This document shows, piece after piece, positions 25,196 to 33,652 of a DNA stretch of 64,000 nt (position 1 is its first letter; every line of letters starts with the position of its first letter). The notes beneath the pieces are model-generated. The model did not search any database and was not told where the DNA came from. It saw only the letters and a program-made list of their open reading frames with translations. Both the position numbers and the translations under genes were made by a program. Source of the DNA: CAZNPL01 sp964574815. Lineage in GTDB: Bacteria; Planctomycetota; Phycisphaerae; UBA1845. Location of the stretch: positions 62,001-126,000 of the forward strand of contig CAZNPL010000016.1 in assembly GCA_964574815.1 (NCBI GenBank). Direction: 5' to 3'.

Positions 25196-27187
25196 ATGCC
25201 GATCATCGACTCTGCCAACGGGTCGATTACCAGGGAATACGCCGCTGACGAATTGGCCGAATTGGCCCGTGCCATGCGGGCCTGGAACCTGCTTTGCCTG
25301 CACGCGGCCGGCTCGGGCCATGCCGGCGGTACCCTTTCGGTCATGGATGTGGCCGCGGCGCTATACCTTCGTGTCATCCGCCATGACCCGACGGCCCCCG
25401 ACTGGGCGGATCGCGACCGCGTGTTCTGGTCGGCCGGTCACAAGGCCCCAGCCCTCTACGTCGCGCTCGCCTATTCCGGCTACTTCGACAAACGCGAATG
25501 CCTGAAGCTGCGCAAGCTGGGCGGCGGATTCGAGGGGCACCCCAACCGCCTCGAGCTACCCGGTGTGGAGATTTCTTCCGGCTCGCTGGGCCAGGGGCTC
25601 AGCATCTCGGTCGGTTCCGCTCTTCGAGCAAGGCTGGACGGTCGTTCCTACCGCGTGTTCTGTATCATGGGGGACGGCGAGCAGCAGGAAGGGCAGATCT
25701 GGGAGGCTGTCACCGAGGCCGGACATTACAAGCTCGACAACCTCGTCGGCATCATCGACCAGAACCGGCTGCAGATCGACGGACGTGTCGAAGAGGTGAT
25801 GAACGTGTTCCCGCTTGCAGAGAAGTATCGTACATTCGGGTGGCACGCGATCGAAGTCGACGGCCATTCCATGCCCGAACTGCTCGCCGCGTTTGAACAG
25901 GCCGAGTCCGTGCGCGGGCAACCGTGTGTCATCATTGCCAGCACCATCAAAGGCAAGGGCGTGTCGTTCATGGAGGACGTACCAGGCTGGCACGGCAAGG
26001 CACCGGACCGCGGGCAGCTCGATACGGCACTGGCCGAGCTCGGCTTTGACTGGGACGTTGATGCTTTGCTCGAGTATCCGCGGGCCTTCCAGCGCGACGT
26101 GGACGCCAAGCTTGACGCCGCGACGCCCAGGTTCGGCAGAAGCTATTGGTGGAACTCCGGCGACACGATGCGGGTCGATCTCGAACCGACGCGTTTCGGG
26201 TTTGGCCGATGCCTGGCGCGGCGCGGGGACGATCCGAGATTGTGCTGCCTCGGTGCGGACATCTCTGATTCGATCGTCATGAGCGGGTTCTACAAGGACC
26301 ATCCCGAGCGCCGCGAGCGGTGGCTCTCGATGGGCATCGCCGAGCAGTCCGGGACGTGCGTCGCGGCCGGGCTGGCCAAGGAGGGCAAGATTCCGGTGTT
26401 CGGCACGTACGGGGTCTTTGCGGCCGGGCGCGCTCTCGACCAGCTTCGGACGACGGTCTGTTACAACAACCTGAACGTGAAGATCGCCGGCGCTCACGGG
26501 GGCGTCTCCGTCGGACCGGACGGGGCGACGCACCAGGCGCTCGAAGAGTTCTTCCAGATGTGCGGGCTGCCCAACATGCACGTCGTCGCCGGAGCGGATT
26601 CGATCGAGACGGAGCGCCTCAGCGAAATCTGCCTGTTCGAGGTCGAGGGTCCTTGCTACATCCGTTTTGCGCGAGAGGCCACGCCCGTCGTTACGGCGCC
26701 CGATACGCCGATGCGATTCGGTAAGGCGAACGTCGTTCGTTTCCGTGAAGCCAAACCTCGTTTCGTTGAGGCATTTGCGACGATCCCGGCCGAAGAGTAC
26801 GAGGGGGAGGGCGAGGAGGTGGCGATCGTCTCGAACGGACCGGAGTTGGCCGAGGCGATGCGCGCCGCCTGGATTCTGCAGTCAGAATTCAAAGTGGCGA
26901 CCCGCGTGATCAATCTCCACACGCTCAAACCGTTGGACGAACAGGCGGTCATCCAGGCCGCGCGGGGCTGCCGGGTTGTCGTTACTGCAGAGGAACATCA
27001 GATGGGCGGCTTGGGGAATCTTGTCGCGTCAGCCATCTTGCGAAGCGGTGCCAGCGCAAGCCTTCGCTTCGCGATGATCGGCGTGCCGGATACCTTTGGC
27101 GCTTCGGGGCAGCCGTGGGAGCTGCTGCGGGCTTATGGACTCACGGCGGAGCACATCGCTGCAAGAGTTCACACCCTTCTGGATTGA
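25196..27187 (+). CDS. tkt: transketolase
   Basis: 663 residues from ATG 25196 (TTAGGTG upstream; a GTG three codons earlier is possible). Transfers two-carbon units between sugar phosphates using thiamine diphosphate. The ThDP-binding half has the GDGE...N motif (IMGDGEQQEGQIWEA with DNLVGIIDQNRLQID) and GSGHAGGTLS near the start. The pyrimidine half has the catalytic Glu in SMGIAEQSGTCVAAGLA, followed by GAHGGVSVGPDGATHQ. A C-terminal domain completes the fold (RVINLHTLKPLD). Length is normal for a single-chain transketolase. Confidence 0.95.
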   Translation: MPIIDSANGSITREYAADELAELARAMRAWNLLCLHAAGSGHAGGTLSVMDVAAALYLRVIRHDPTAPDWADRDRVFWSAGHKAPALYVALAYSGYFDKRECLKLRKLGGGFEGHPNRLELPGVEISSGSLGQGLSISVGSALRARLDGRSYRVFCIMGDGEQQEGQIWEAVTEAGHYKLDNLVGIIDQNRLQIDGRVEEVMNVFPLAEKYRTFGWHAIEVDGHSMPELLAAFEQAESVRGQPCVIIASTIKGKGVSFMEDVPGWHGKAPDRGQLDTALAELGFDWDVDALLEYPRAFQRDVDAKLDAATPRFGRSYWWNSGDTMRVDLEPTRFGFGRCLARRGDDPRLCCLGADISDSIVMSGFYKDHPERRERWLSMGIAEQSGTCVAAGLAKEGKIPVFGTYGVFAAGRALDQLRTTVCYNNLNVKIAGAHGGVSVGPDGATHQALEEFFQMCGLPNMHVVAGADSIETERLSEICLFEVEGPCYIRFAREATPVVTAPDTPMRFGKANVVRFREAKPRFVEAFATIPAEEYEGEGEEVAIVSNGPELAEAMRAAWILQSEFKVATRVINLHTLKPLDEQAVIQAARGCRVVVTAEEHQMGGLGNLVASAILRSGASASLRFAMIGVPDTFGASGQPWELLRAYGLTAEHIAARVHTLLD

Positions 27188-27399
27188 TTGGCGACTGCTG
27201 AAGCAGCGCTGCCGTAGTTACTGCGGTCCATGCCAGCGTTGCATAACGCGTCGTTCGAGCCCGCAACTCGTTCGGAGCCGATGCCATGGGCAAGCGGGTG
27301 TCACATTGCCCATGGCATTCGCATCCGTACGCCTAGCACATCAGGCGGCGGAGGGCAGGCTGCATCAGCTCCACGTGGCGACCGGCCGGAGCCCCTCGG

Positions 27400-28482
27400 T
27401 CACTGGCCGCAGCAAGGGTCGGCCCCCGCGATCGCATCGAGCACAGCGAGCAGGTCCAGGATGCTCAGTGCTCCGTTGCCGCCGCACGGGTGGATGTCCA
27501 CATCATCAAACGCGCATCCGGAGAAATCGCCTCCGATTGCGTCCAATCCACAGAAGACGTCAAAAAGGTTGACCGCTCCGTCGTGATTCATGTCGCCGTA
27601 TTCGTTCGGGAGCGACGCACATGCGTCGTCGACGCACGCCCCGTATGCGCACGGAGCAGGCTCCACGCATTGGCAGTCGTGCTCGCATATCGCGGCGCAC
27701 TCGTCGGGCACTCCGTTGAGGTTACAGTCAGCCGACGTGCCAAAGAAGATGTCGCAGCTATCGGCCACGCCGTTTTCGTTGCAGTCCGGCTCGCACTCGT
27801 CGGGTACGCCGTTTCCGGTGCAGTCAGCGCTCGTCTGGTTGACCAGATCGCAGGCGTCCGCGATGCCGTTGCCGTTGCAGTCAGTGCAATCAGCGCCGGG
27901 GACTTCGATCCCTCCCTGATCCTCGCAGGTCGCGGGCAGGATGACGCCGCAAGCCGCGCCGTCGATGCAGCATCCCACGACTTCGCACAACTCATCAATG
28001 CCGTCGCCATCCGTATCGGCGGCGCAGGTGGTGTCCGGTCCCTGCGGGACACCGCCCGACGTGTAGCAGGATGTTGCATTGACCATGCTGCAAGTTCCGT
28101 CCGCGTTGCAACACGCCTGGCTGTCGCCGATGGGATCGCCGGAACATTGCATGAGTCCGCCGCAAGATGTGCCCGGCCCCATCGGGCGTTTGTCGAAATC
28201 AGCAAGACAAACCGCGGGCGGCGCCCAGCCACAGAAGGAACCGGCGATGTCACAACATTCCTGGCTCACATCGCACTGAATCAAGGAACAATCGGTACCG
28301 GGCCCCATCGATACGCTGGCATCGCCGAAACCGCCCCCGCATTCATTGTTTGGAAGATCGGCACACGTGCCGTCCCCGCGGCAGCACGCCACGGATTCCT
28401 GCGCGACCGCGCTCGAACCTGTCATCGCGAGCGCGAACGAACCGACGACGACATAAATGCCACTGCTTTTCTTGCTCCACAT
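27400..28482 (-). CDS. secreted Cys-rich repeat protein with calcium loops and C-terminal dockerin-like module
   Basis: 360 residues from ATG 28482, chosen for GGAAAGGAG 8-16 nt upstream and a signal peptide (SSGIYVVVGSFALAMTGSSA). Residues 30-190 contain Cys-rich repeats of the type CC..DGTC....C (CCRGDGTC, ACCNADGTC, GCCIDGAACG). Residues 190-280 carry loops of the form DCNxNGxxDxCx (DCNGNGIADACD, DCNENGVADSCD, DCNLNGVPDEC). The C-terminal 75 residues are a paired dockerin-like module (GAVNLFDVFCGLDAIGG ... LSILDLLAVLDAIAG) very close to the one in the mosaic protein at 2.7 kb. It is transcribed from a predicted promoter 350 bp upstream. Function unknown; secreted or surface-anchored by inference. 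Confidence 0.85.
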   Translation of the reverse strand: MWSKKSSGIYVVVGSFALAMTGSSAVAQESVACCRGDGTCADLPNNECGGGFGDASVSMGPGTDCSLIQCDVSQECCDIAGSFCGWAPPAVCLADFDKRPMGPGTSCGGLMQCSGDPIGDSQACCNADGTCSMVNATSCYTSGGVPQGPDTTCAADTDGDGIDELCEVVGCCIDGAACGVILPATCEDQGGIEVPGADCTDCNGNGIADACDLVNQTSADCTGNGVPDECEPDCNENGVADSCDIFFGTSADCNLNGVPDECAAICEHDCQCVEPAPCAYGACVDDACASLPNEYGDMNHDGAVNLFDVFCGLDAIGGDFSGCAFDDVDIHPCGGNGALSILDLLAVLDAIAGADPCCGQ

Positions 28483-29267
28483 TTTGCAATCTCCTTTCCG
28501 AGATGCGCGGGGAGGATGCGCCCAAGGGCTTGGGACGGCGACCTGAACGCACCGTGCGTCTCCAACCCGTATCGTCTCCTCGTTGTGCGCTCGCGGCGTA
28601 GTTTCTCCGGCGACGTATACGAGCGGAAACATGGGCGGTTTTCGGTGGGTGATGAGTGGAGCGATTGGAGATCGTCTGATGCTCGAAGCGGTCAATACTT
28701 GGGGACCATTCGGCGTCGGACGTGCATCACCCGATCCAACCAAGGAGACCAGCAGCGCGATGACTCGCCGTCTTGCTCCTCCGCCTGGGTTTCTCCTGTC
28801 ACCTTGGAACGCTAAACTCATTAAGTGTTCCAGCCATCACTATAGGACGCCTGATCGCCGCGGTCAAGACAGTTCTTTACAGTTTTGCGGGCGACGCCGG
28901 ACTGCGTAACTTGCGGTAAAGACAGTACTTCGGCGTCGTCTGCGATTGCGAGCATGTGACATGAATCCAACGCCGGCACGACCAATCAGCACGGGGCACG
29001 AGCGCGTGTGGGCCGGCCGTACGTAGCGTCGCCGTGGGTCTTTGATTTCAACGTACTGCAGCATTGCAAGACGCATAGCGGGACGGTACAGAAGATCCCA
29101 GCGGTATGACGCCCCCGGCCACGCCGATTCCGGCAAAGCCGACAAGTACAGCATGGCCGCGTTGTCTCGGTCCTTCCGACCGCATCGTGGACCGGACGGG
29201 CAGTGGTCAAGGCGCGGTGCCGTTGGCAGGCGTCGGTAATGAGAATACGCGGTGTGGAGGATTCATC
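28483..29267. other. 785-bp divergent intergenic region with long leader
   Basis: Separates the dockerin-like gene (minus) from the amidohydrolase (plus). The only supported signals are the minus-strand promoter at 28839-28867, the long leader from there to 28482, and the plus-strand ribosome-binding site at 29251-29260. Confidence 0.5.
28839..28867 (-). promoter_or_regulatory. sigma-70-type promoter for the dockerin-like gene
   Basis: On the minus strand TTGACC (28867-28862), a 17-bp spacer and TATAGT (28844-28839). Transcription would start near 28832, giving a leader of about 350 nt before the ATG at 28482, long enough for a cis-acting RNA. Confidence 0.55.
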
Positions 29268-30941
29268 TTGAGAAACTACGTAATCGGTGCGATTGTGCTG
29301 GCGATGTCTGGAGGATGCGCCGTGATGGACGCGCCTGGAGAGGCTGATCTGGTGATTGTCAACGCCCGCGTCTGGACCGGGACGGGACGCGACGCGGACG
29401 CCGTCGCAGTTCGGGGCGATCGGATAGCGGCGGTCGGTTCGGACGCCGAGCTTCGTGGTTGGATTGATGACGGTACGCAGGTGATCGACGCCGGCGGCAA
29501 GCGCGTTGTTCCGGGCATCACTGATTCTCACCTTCATCTTGTCAGCGGCGGCTTGCAGTTGGGGCGGCTGCATTTGCGCGATGTTGAATCGAAAGGTGAG
29601 TTCGTCGAGGCCGTTCGGCGCGTGGCCGACCAGACGCCCACGGGCGGCTGGGTCCTCGGCGGACGGTGGAGCGTCGAGAGCTGGGACGATCCGAGTCCCC
29701 CGACCAAAGACTGGGTCGATCCGGTCACGGGCGACAAGCCGCTCTTTCTCACGCGGATGGACGGCCACCAGGCGCTGGCCAACTCGGCGGCCCTGCGGCT
29801 TGCTGGCATCGATCGTGCCGGCCCGCCCGATCCGGAGGGCGGCGTCATCGAACGCGATCCTGCTACGGACGAGCCGACCGGGATTCTCAAGGACGCCGCG
29901 ATGGACCTGGTGTCGCGCCACATTCCGTCGCCGTCGGATGAGGAGCTGGACCGGGCCCTGTCGCGCGCCATGCTACACTTGAACAGCTTTGGCATCACGA
30001 GCGTACATGAGGTGTCGGGACCTGGGGACCTGGCCGTGCTGGCCCGTGCCCATCGGGCCGGACAGTTGACGGTTCGCGTGCGAAAGTTCGTGCACGTCAG
30101 CGATTGGCGCGACGCGATCGAGTCGGTGAACAACTTCGAGATCGACGACGACTGGCTCACCGTGGCCGGCTTCAAAGGGTACATGGATGGCTCGTTGGGA
30201 AGCCGGACGGCCTACATGTATCGCCCCTACGCCGATGCATCGCCCGGCGACGATTACCCCAGCGGCATCCTGATGGACCAGGCCGATCCCCCTAAGGAGT
30301 TCCGCCACATGATCGAGGTGGCTGACGCCGCCGGATTGCAGTGCGTGGTCCACGCCATTGGCGACGAGGCCAACCACATTCTTCTGGATGCGTTTGCCGC
30401 CGTTAGCCGCAAGAATGGTCCGCGCGATCGGCGACACCGAATCGAGCACGCCCAGCACCTGTTGCCAGAGGACATTCCGCGATTCGGACAGTTGGGGGTG
30501 GTGGCCTCGATGCAGCCTTTTCACAAGGCGGACGACGGGCGATACGCCGAGGTAGCATTGGGCTACGAGCGCCTCAAAGGCTCGTACGCCTTCCGCTCGC
30601 TACTCGACACCGGGGCGCTGGTGTGTTTCGGCAGCGACTGGCCGCTGGTGACCTGCAATCCATGGAAGGGAATAGCCACGGCGGTGACGGCGAAGACGCT
30701 GGACGGCAAGATCTGGATTCCCGAGGAATCCATCAGCGCTGAGGAAGCGCTTAAGTGCTACACGGTCCGGGCGGCGAGGTCAGGTTTCCGCGAGGACGAC
30801 CTGGGCACAATCGAGCCGGGCAAGCTGGCCGACCTAGTCATCCTGTCGCAGGATGTTCTGAATGTCCCACCAGAGCGCATCGCCGAAACCACCGCCCGGA
30901 CGACAATCGTCGGCGGAGAAATCGTTTACGAGAAGAACTGA
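29268..30941 (+). CDS. lipoprotein amidohydrolase (amidohydrolase-3/YtcJ-like)
   Basis: 557 residues from TTG 29268, preceded by TGTGGAGG with 7-8 nt spacing; the frame continues upstream but lacks a signal there. Lipobox VLAMSGGCAVMD near residue 15, so the enzyme is probably anchored in the periplasm or outer membrane. The catalytic domain is a metal-dependent TIM barrel of the amidohydrolase superfamily: the first metal ligands HLHL in PGITDSHLHLVSGG, a GFKGYMDGSLGSRTA strand, His in CVVHAIGDEA and RIEHAQHL, and the final Asp in CFGSDWPLV. The composite domain returns at the end (TIEPGKLADLVIL). Members hydrolyse amides, carbamates or N-formyl compounds; the substrate cannot be predicted. 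Confidence 0.92.
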   Translation: MRNYVIGAIVLAMSGGCAVMDAPGEADLVIVNARVWTGTGRDADAVAVRGDRIAAVGSDAELRGWIDDGTQVIDAGGKRVVPGITDSHLHLVSGGLQLGRLHLRDVESKGEFVEAVRRVADQTPTGGWVLGGRWSVESWDDPSPPTKDWVDPVTGDKPLFLTRMDGHQALANSAALRLAGIDRAGPPDPEGGVIERDPATDEPTGILKDAAMDLVSRHIPSPSDEELDRALSRAMLHLNSFGITSVHEVSGPGDLAVLARAHRAGQLTVRVRKFVHVSDWRDAIESVNNFEIDDDWLTVAGFKGYMDGSLGSRTAYMYRPYADASPGDDYPSGILMDQADPPKEFRHMIEVADAAGLQCVVHAIGDEANHILLDAFAAVSRKNGPRDRRHRIEHAQHLLPEDIPRFGQLGVVASMQPFHKADDGRYAEVALGYERLKGSYAFRSLLDTGALVCFGSDWPLVTCNPWKGIATAVTAKTLDGKIWIPEESISAEEALKCYTVRAARSGFREDDLGTIEPGKLADLVILSQDVLNVPPERIAETTARTTIVGGEIVYEKN

Positions 30942-31303
30942 CCGGATCCGCCATTGCCATAGCAGTGCGGTCCTCAAGTACCGTACCGCGCGATGGGGGA
31001 GGACGGCGGCGACGTTGCCCTTGGCCGAAGCGGCCAGTGTCGGACCGCCCGGACGCTCGCGCCGTGGGAGATGCCCACCAACCGACTGTGGCCCCGCCCT
31101 TGGCACCGGAAACTGGCGGGATGGGCAGAGAACGCAGCAACATCGGGGCAACGCGCGAGTAGCCGTCTTCGGGGCGCGTAAAGCGGTGCTGTACCACGGG
31201 TCCGCACGACGCGCTTGGCGCGCGGTTTGCTCATTGTGGGGGGCCGCGCGCTACTTGGCGCGCTCGATGCCGACGTTTTTGATTCTCTCCATCCGTTAAG
31301 CGA

Positions 31304-31332
31304 TTGACATTCGGGTCGGTCCATGGTACAAG
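31304..31332 (+). promoter_or_regulatory. promoter upstream of tandem RNA elements
   Basis: TTGACA (31304-31309), 17-bp spacer, TACAAG (31327-31332): perfect -35, moderate -10. The predicted start falls about 10 nt before the first RNA element, so the elements would form the very 5' end of the transcript of the 31.7-41.4 kb cassette. Confidence 0.5.
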
Positions 31333-31350
31333 GCGGACACTGAATCGGCA

Positions 31351-31430
31351 GCCTTGGCGGGCCCGACGGCCAGAGGAACCCGGGTGGCACCCGGGGCGAA
31401 GGACCGGAGACCGCCGCACCACACCAAGGC
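31351..31430 (+). ncRNA. tandem structured RNA element, copy A
   Basis: Nested pairing is visible: GCCTT/AAGGC outside, GGCGG/CCGCC inside it, a short CGG/CCG stem, and an inner hairpin CCCGGGT-ggc-ACCCGGG (31379-31395) preceded by AGAGGAA and followed by GCGAAGGA. Copy B repeats the architecture and much of the single-stranded sequence (GACGGCC, GGAAC, AAGG, GACCGCCGCA). Resembles a riboswitch or protein-binding leader; no known family assigned. Confidence 0.55.
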
Positions 31431-31495
31431 CTCTTAGGAGGTCGATCACCACCACTGGGGTTGCGTAGCACAACCTTACGATTCGTGTATTATCC

Positions 31496-31591
31496 GTCTG
31501 CCTCGGCGAGTCCGACGGCCGCGGGGAACGGGCTGACGCCCGAGTCCAAGGGCCGGTGACCGCCGCATCTCACTGAAGCACAGGATCAGAC
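31496..31591 (+). ncRNA. tandem structured RNA element, copy B
   Basis: Outer GTCTG/CAGAC, then GGCG/CGCC, CGGCC/GGCCG, and an inner hairpin CGGGC-tgac-GCCCG (31529-31542) preceded by GGGGAA and followed by AGTCCAAGG. The stems differ from copy A in sequence but pair equally well, whereas unpaired stretches are conserved. A TATTAT box at 31488-31493 lies just before it. Confidence 0.55.
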
Positions 31592-31746
31592 AACGTGTAG
31601 CTCTTATCCACGGCCTGGGCGACAGCTCCGGCTGCACCGCATGGGAGGGGCCATTCGAACGTAGTGGTTCAAATCCTGAACTACGCTCGGTGCGGCTTCG
31701 GCTGTTGGCGGCCGGCCTCTCCGCCATTCGCGAAGGAGTAGCAGCA

Positions 31747-33348
31747 ATGAAGCTTATCAGCGTTTCATGGTGCGCGGCCTGCATCATCCTCCTCACCTCG
31801 ACCTCGCCTGTGCACGCGGACGGCGGCTGGGCGGAACAGTCCATCCCGCTCCAGGCCGGATGGAACCTGGTCTGGATCGACGTCGACCCCGTACCCGACG
31901 ACCCGGCAGAGGTCCTTTACGGACTGAACTGGGAGAGCGTCTGGTCGTTCGTCCCCGGCCGGGCCGCGGGCGATCGGGGCACCTGGGTCTGCAATCTGCG
32001 GGGCCAGCCGGATTTTCTCAATACGCTCACCCGGCTGCAGGGCAATCGCGGATACTTCATCCGGATGAACACGGCCGGCACGCTCAACGTCGTCGGCCGG
32101 CCCGTCAACCGGTCTTACCGGTTCTCGAAGCAGGCCCCCAACATGTTCGGGACCCGGTTGGACCCGGACTCCCCGCCGACATTTGAGGATCAGCTTTCGT
32201 TCCCGGGCGTCCTGCCCAAGGTGCTGTCGATTCACGGATGGGACGGCAGCACGTATACGGTTCGGCTGCCCAACCACGTGCTGCAACAGGACGCCGCCTG
32301 GTGGGTCGCGGTCTCGCAGGATCTGCCCTACGCCGGCCCGATCCAGCTCAGCGCCCCGCCGGAGGGCCTGCAGTTCCGGACACGCGGCTACTCCCGGACG
32401 GTCACGATTGAAATCCCCGAGGTCCCGCAGGGCAGTTCAGAGAACCTGACCGTTAAGGCCTTGCCCTCGGCAGAGCCGCCGTCGGGGTACCCTGCCGATG
32501 CCGCGGCCGGGGATGCAAGCTGGCTGGAGTACCGCAATGCCGACGGCGACTGGGTGCCCTTCCCCGGAGCCGGCGCGACGGCGACTATCCCCGCCGGCCC
32601 GGACGCGTCTCGCTCGAAGGCCGAGCTGGAAATCCGCTGCGTCCGGGCAGGGCGGGCGCCGGCCACCATCGCCGGCACCGACAGCCTCTACCAGGGGCTC
32701 ATCGAGATCACGGACACCAAGGGCAACCGCGTTCTGCTGGCCGCCGGCATGGAGATCACTCCGATGGAGGGGCTGTGGGTCGGCCAGGCCCGGTTGACAG
32801 ACGTGAGCGTCAACAGCTTGGTGCCGAACCCCCTGGATCGGTCGGACCCCTTGTACGAAGCCGCCGGCACGTCGCTGAACATGGCGCTGATCCTGGAGAT
32901 TCCTGGCGAGGGAGACCCGCGGCTGCTCGACAAGTTGTGCGTCGAGAGCGATCGCGACGGCCGAACGCTCAAGTTCCGCTACAACGCGATCCTCTTCCAC
33001 GAGCCGGTGCCGTTGAGCGGGGACCTCTTTGGAAGCGGGACCGAGGGCACGCTGACCGGTTCGATCACCATGCCGGCCGATCACGCGCTCAACCCCTACC
33101 GGCACCGCTATAACCCGGCCCACCTCACCGGCTATGAGATCACCCGCGACATCACGCTGACCTTCACGGCAGAAGATCCGGACCCGGTGAACGCCATTCT
33201 CGGCTTGGCCGACAGCGTCGGCGACAACGAGCTGGTAGGCATGTACCGCGAGGTCATCAGCGGCGTATCGCTCGAACCGATCACCGTCGAGGGATTTTTC
33301 AGACTGTTCCGGCGGAGCGAGACGGCCCCTTTACCGGGATGCCCCTGA
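31747..33348 (+). CDS. secreted protein of unknown function (LQAGWN-type), first gene of the 31-41 kb cassette
   Basis: 533 residues from ATG 31747 (GAAGGAG 8 nt upstream), with signal peptide MKLISVSWCAACIILLTSTS cleaved near VHA-DG. The mature start SIPLQAGWNLVWIDVDPV followed by GNRGYFIRMNTAGT is a pattern I have seen in large secreted planctomycetal proteins, but I cannot name a family. The middle is beta-rich with Ig-like spacing, and the C-terminal 200 residues contain GLWVGQARLTDVSVN and NPYRHRYNPAHL. A hairpin at 33409-33430 follows, then the giant gene. Probably co-expressed with the two downstream secreted proteins. Confidence 0.75.
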   Translation: MKLISVSWCAACIILLTSTSPVHADGGWAEQSIPLQAGWNLVWIDVDPVPDDPAEVLYGLNWESVWSFVPGRAAGDRGTWVCNLRGQPDFLNTLTRLQGNRGYFIRMNTAGTLNVVGRPVNRSYRFSKQAPNMFGTRLDPDSPPTFEDQLSFPGVLPKVLSIHGWDGSTYTVRLPNHVLQQDAAWWVAVSQDLPYAGPIQLSAPPEGLQFRTRGYSRTVTIEIPEVPQGSSENLTVKALPSAEPPSGYPADAAAGDASWLEYRNADGDWVPFPGAGATATIPAGPDASRSKAELEIRCVRAGRAPATIAGTDSLYQGLIEITDTKGNRVLLAAGMEITPMEGLWVGQARLTDVSVNSLVPNPLDRSDPLYEAAGTSLNMALILEIPGEGDPRLLDKLCVESDRDGRTLKFRYNAILFHEPVPLSGDLFGSGTEGTLTGSITMPADHALNPYRHRYNPAHLTGYEITRDITLTFTAEDPDPVNAILGLADSVGDNELVGMYREVISGVSLEPITVEGFFRLFRRSETAPLPGCP

Positions 33349-33408
33349 GCCAAGTACGCCGACATCGGAGAAGCGAAAGATGAATGCACCAACAACCAGT
33401 GCCGTTTC

Positions 33409-33430
33409 CAAAAGCGTTGTAGCGCTTTTG
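33409..33430 (+). terminator. hairpin after the LQAGWN gene
   Basis: CAAAAGCG-ttgtag-CGCTTTTG, an 8-bp perfect stem with a 6-nt loop, 60 bp after the stop. The descending arm contains TTTT, but there is no following T-tract, so it may attenuate rather than terminate. Confidence 0.45.
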
Positions 33431-33556
33431 CGGAACGTCAACTCTGCAAGGACTTGGCGATGCCCCATTTTCCGAGCCGCGACCGTCAGGGAGCGGACCG
33501 CACAAAACCGATGCGACCTTCCTGAAAACGGCAGTAGATCAACGCTCCGGGAGCGA

Positions 33557-33608
33557 TGTCCGGCGCCGCGAAACGGTACCACGCGGCCCCGGCCGGGGCG
33601 AGCGGACA
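33557..33608 (+). ncRNA. three-way-junction-like leader structure before the giant gene
   Basis: TGTCCG/CGGACA (33557-33562 with 33603-33608) encloses two hairpins: GCCGCG/CGCGGC with an 11-nt loop (33565-33587) and the palindrome CCCGGCCGGG (33588-33597). A further CGCTC/GAGCG hairpin precedes it. It ends 44 nt before the ATG. Confidence 0.4.
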
Positions 33609-33652
33609 CCGCCCGAACGATGCGAACCCGACGTTTTGGAAGAGGTGCTGCA

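Larger units (their letters stand above)
30942..31746 (+). promoter_or_regulatory. 805-bp leader region with promoter and two RNA elements
   Basis: No convincing gene. The first 300 bp show only scattered GC hairpins. From 31304 a promoter, two copies of a structured element (31351-31430 and 31496-31591) and the ribosome-binding site GAAGGAG for the gene at 31747 follow in order. Confidence 0.6.
33349..33652 (+). promoter_or_regulatory. 304-bp spacer: terminator-like hairpin and structured leader
   Basis: The frame of the giant gene is open through this stretch, but the encoded residues are Arg-rich, lack a signal peptide and coincide with strong RNA structure. I therefore treat the region as untranslated. 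It contains the hairpins described at 33409-33430 and 33557-33608. Confidence 0.6.

Noticed and set aside
31351..31591. Cobalamin, glycine or glutamine riboswitch
   Set aside because: Pieces resemble them (GGAACCCGG..., CGAAGGA), but the B12 box, the glycine CTCTCAGG motif and the glutamine-riboswitch junction are missing; left as unassigned structured RNA.
33380..33652. N-terminal extension of the giant protein to 33380
   Set aside because: No signal peptide at that start, Arg-rich non-domain sequence, and strong RNA structure; the ATG at 33653 has both a ribosome-binding site and a signal peptide.
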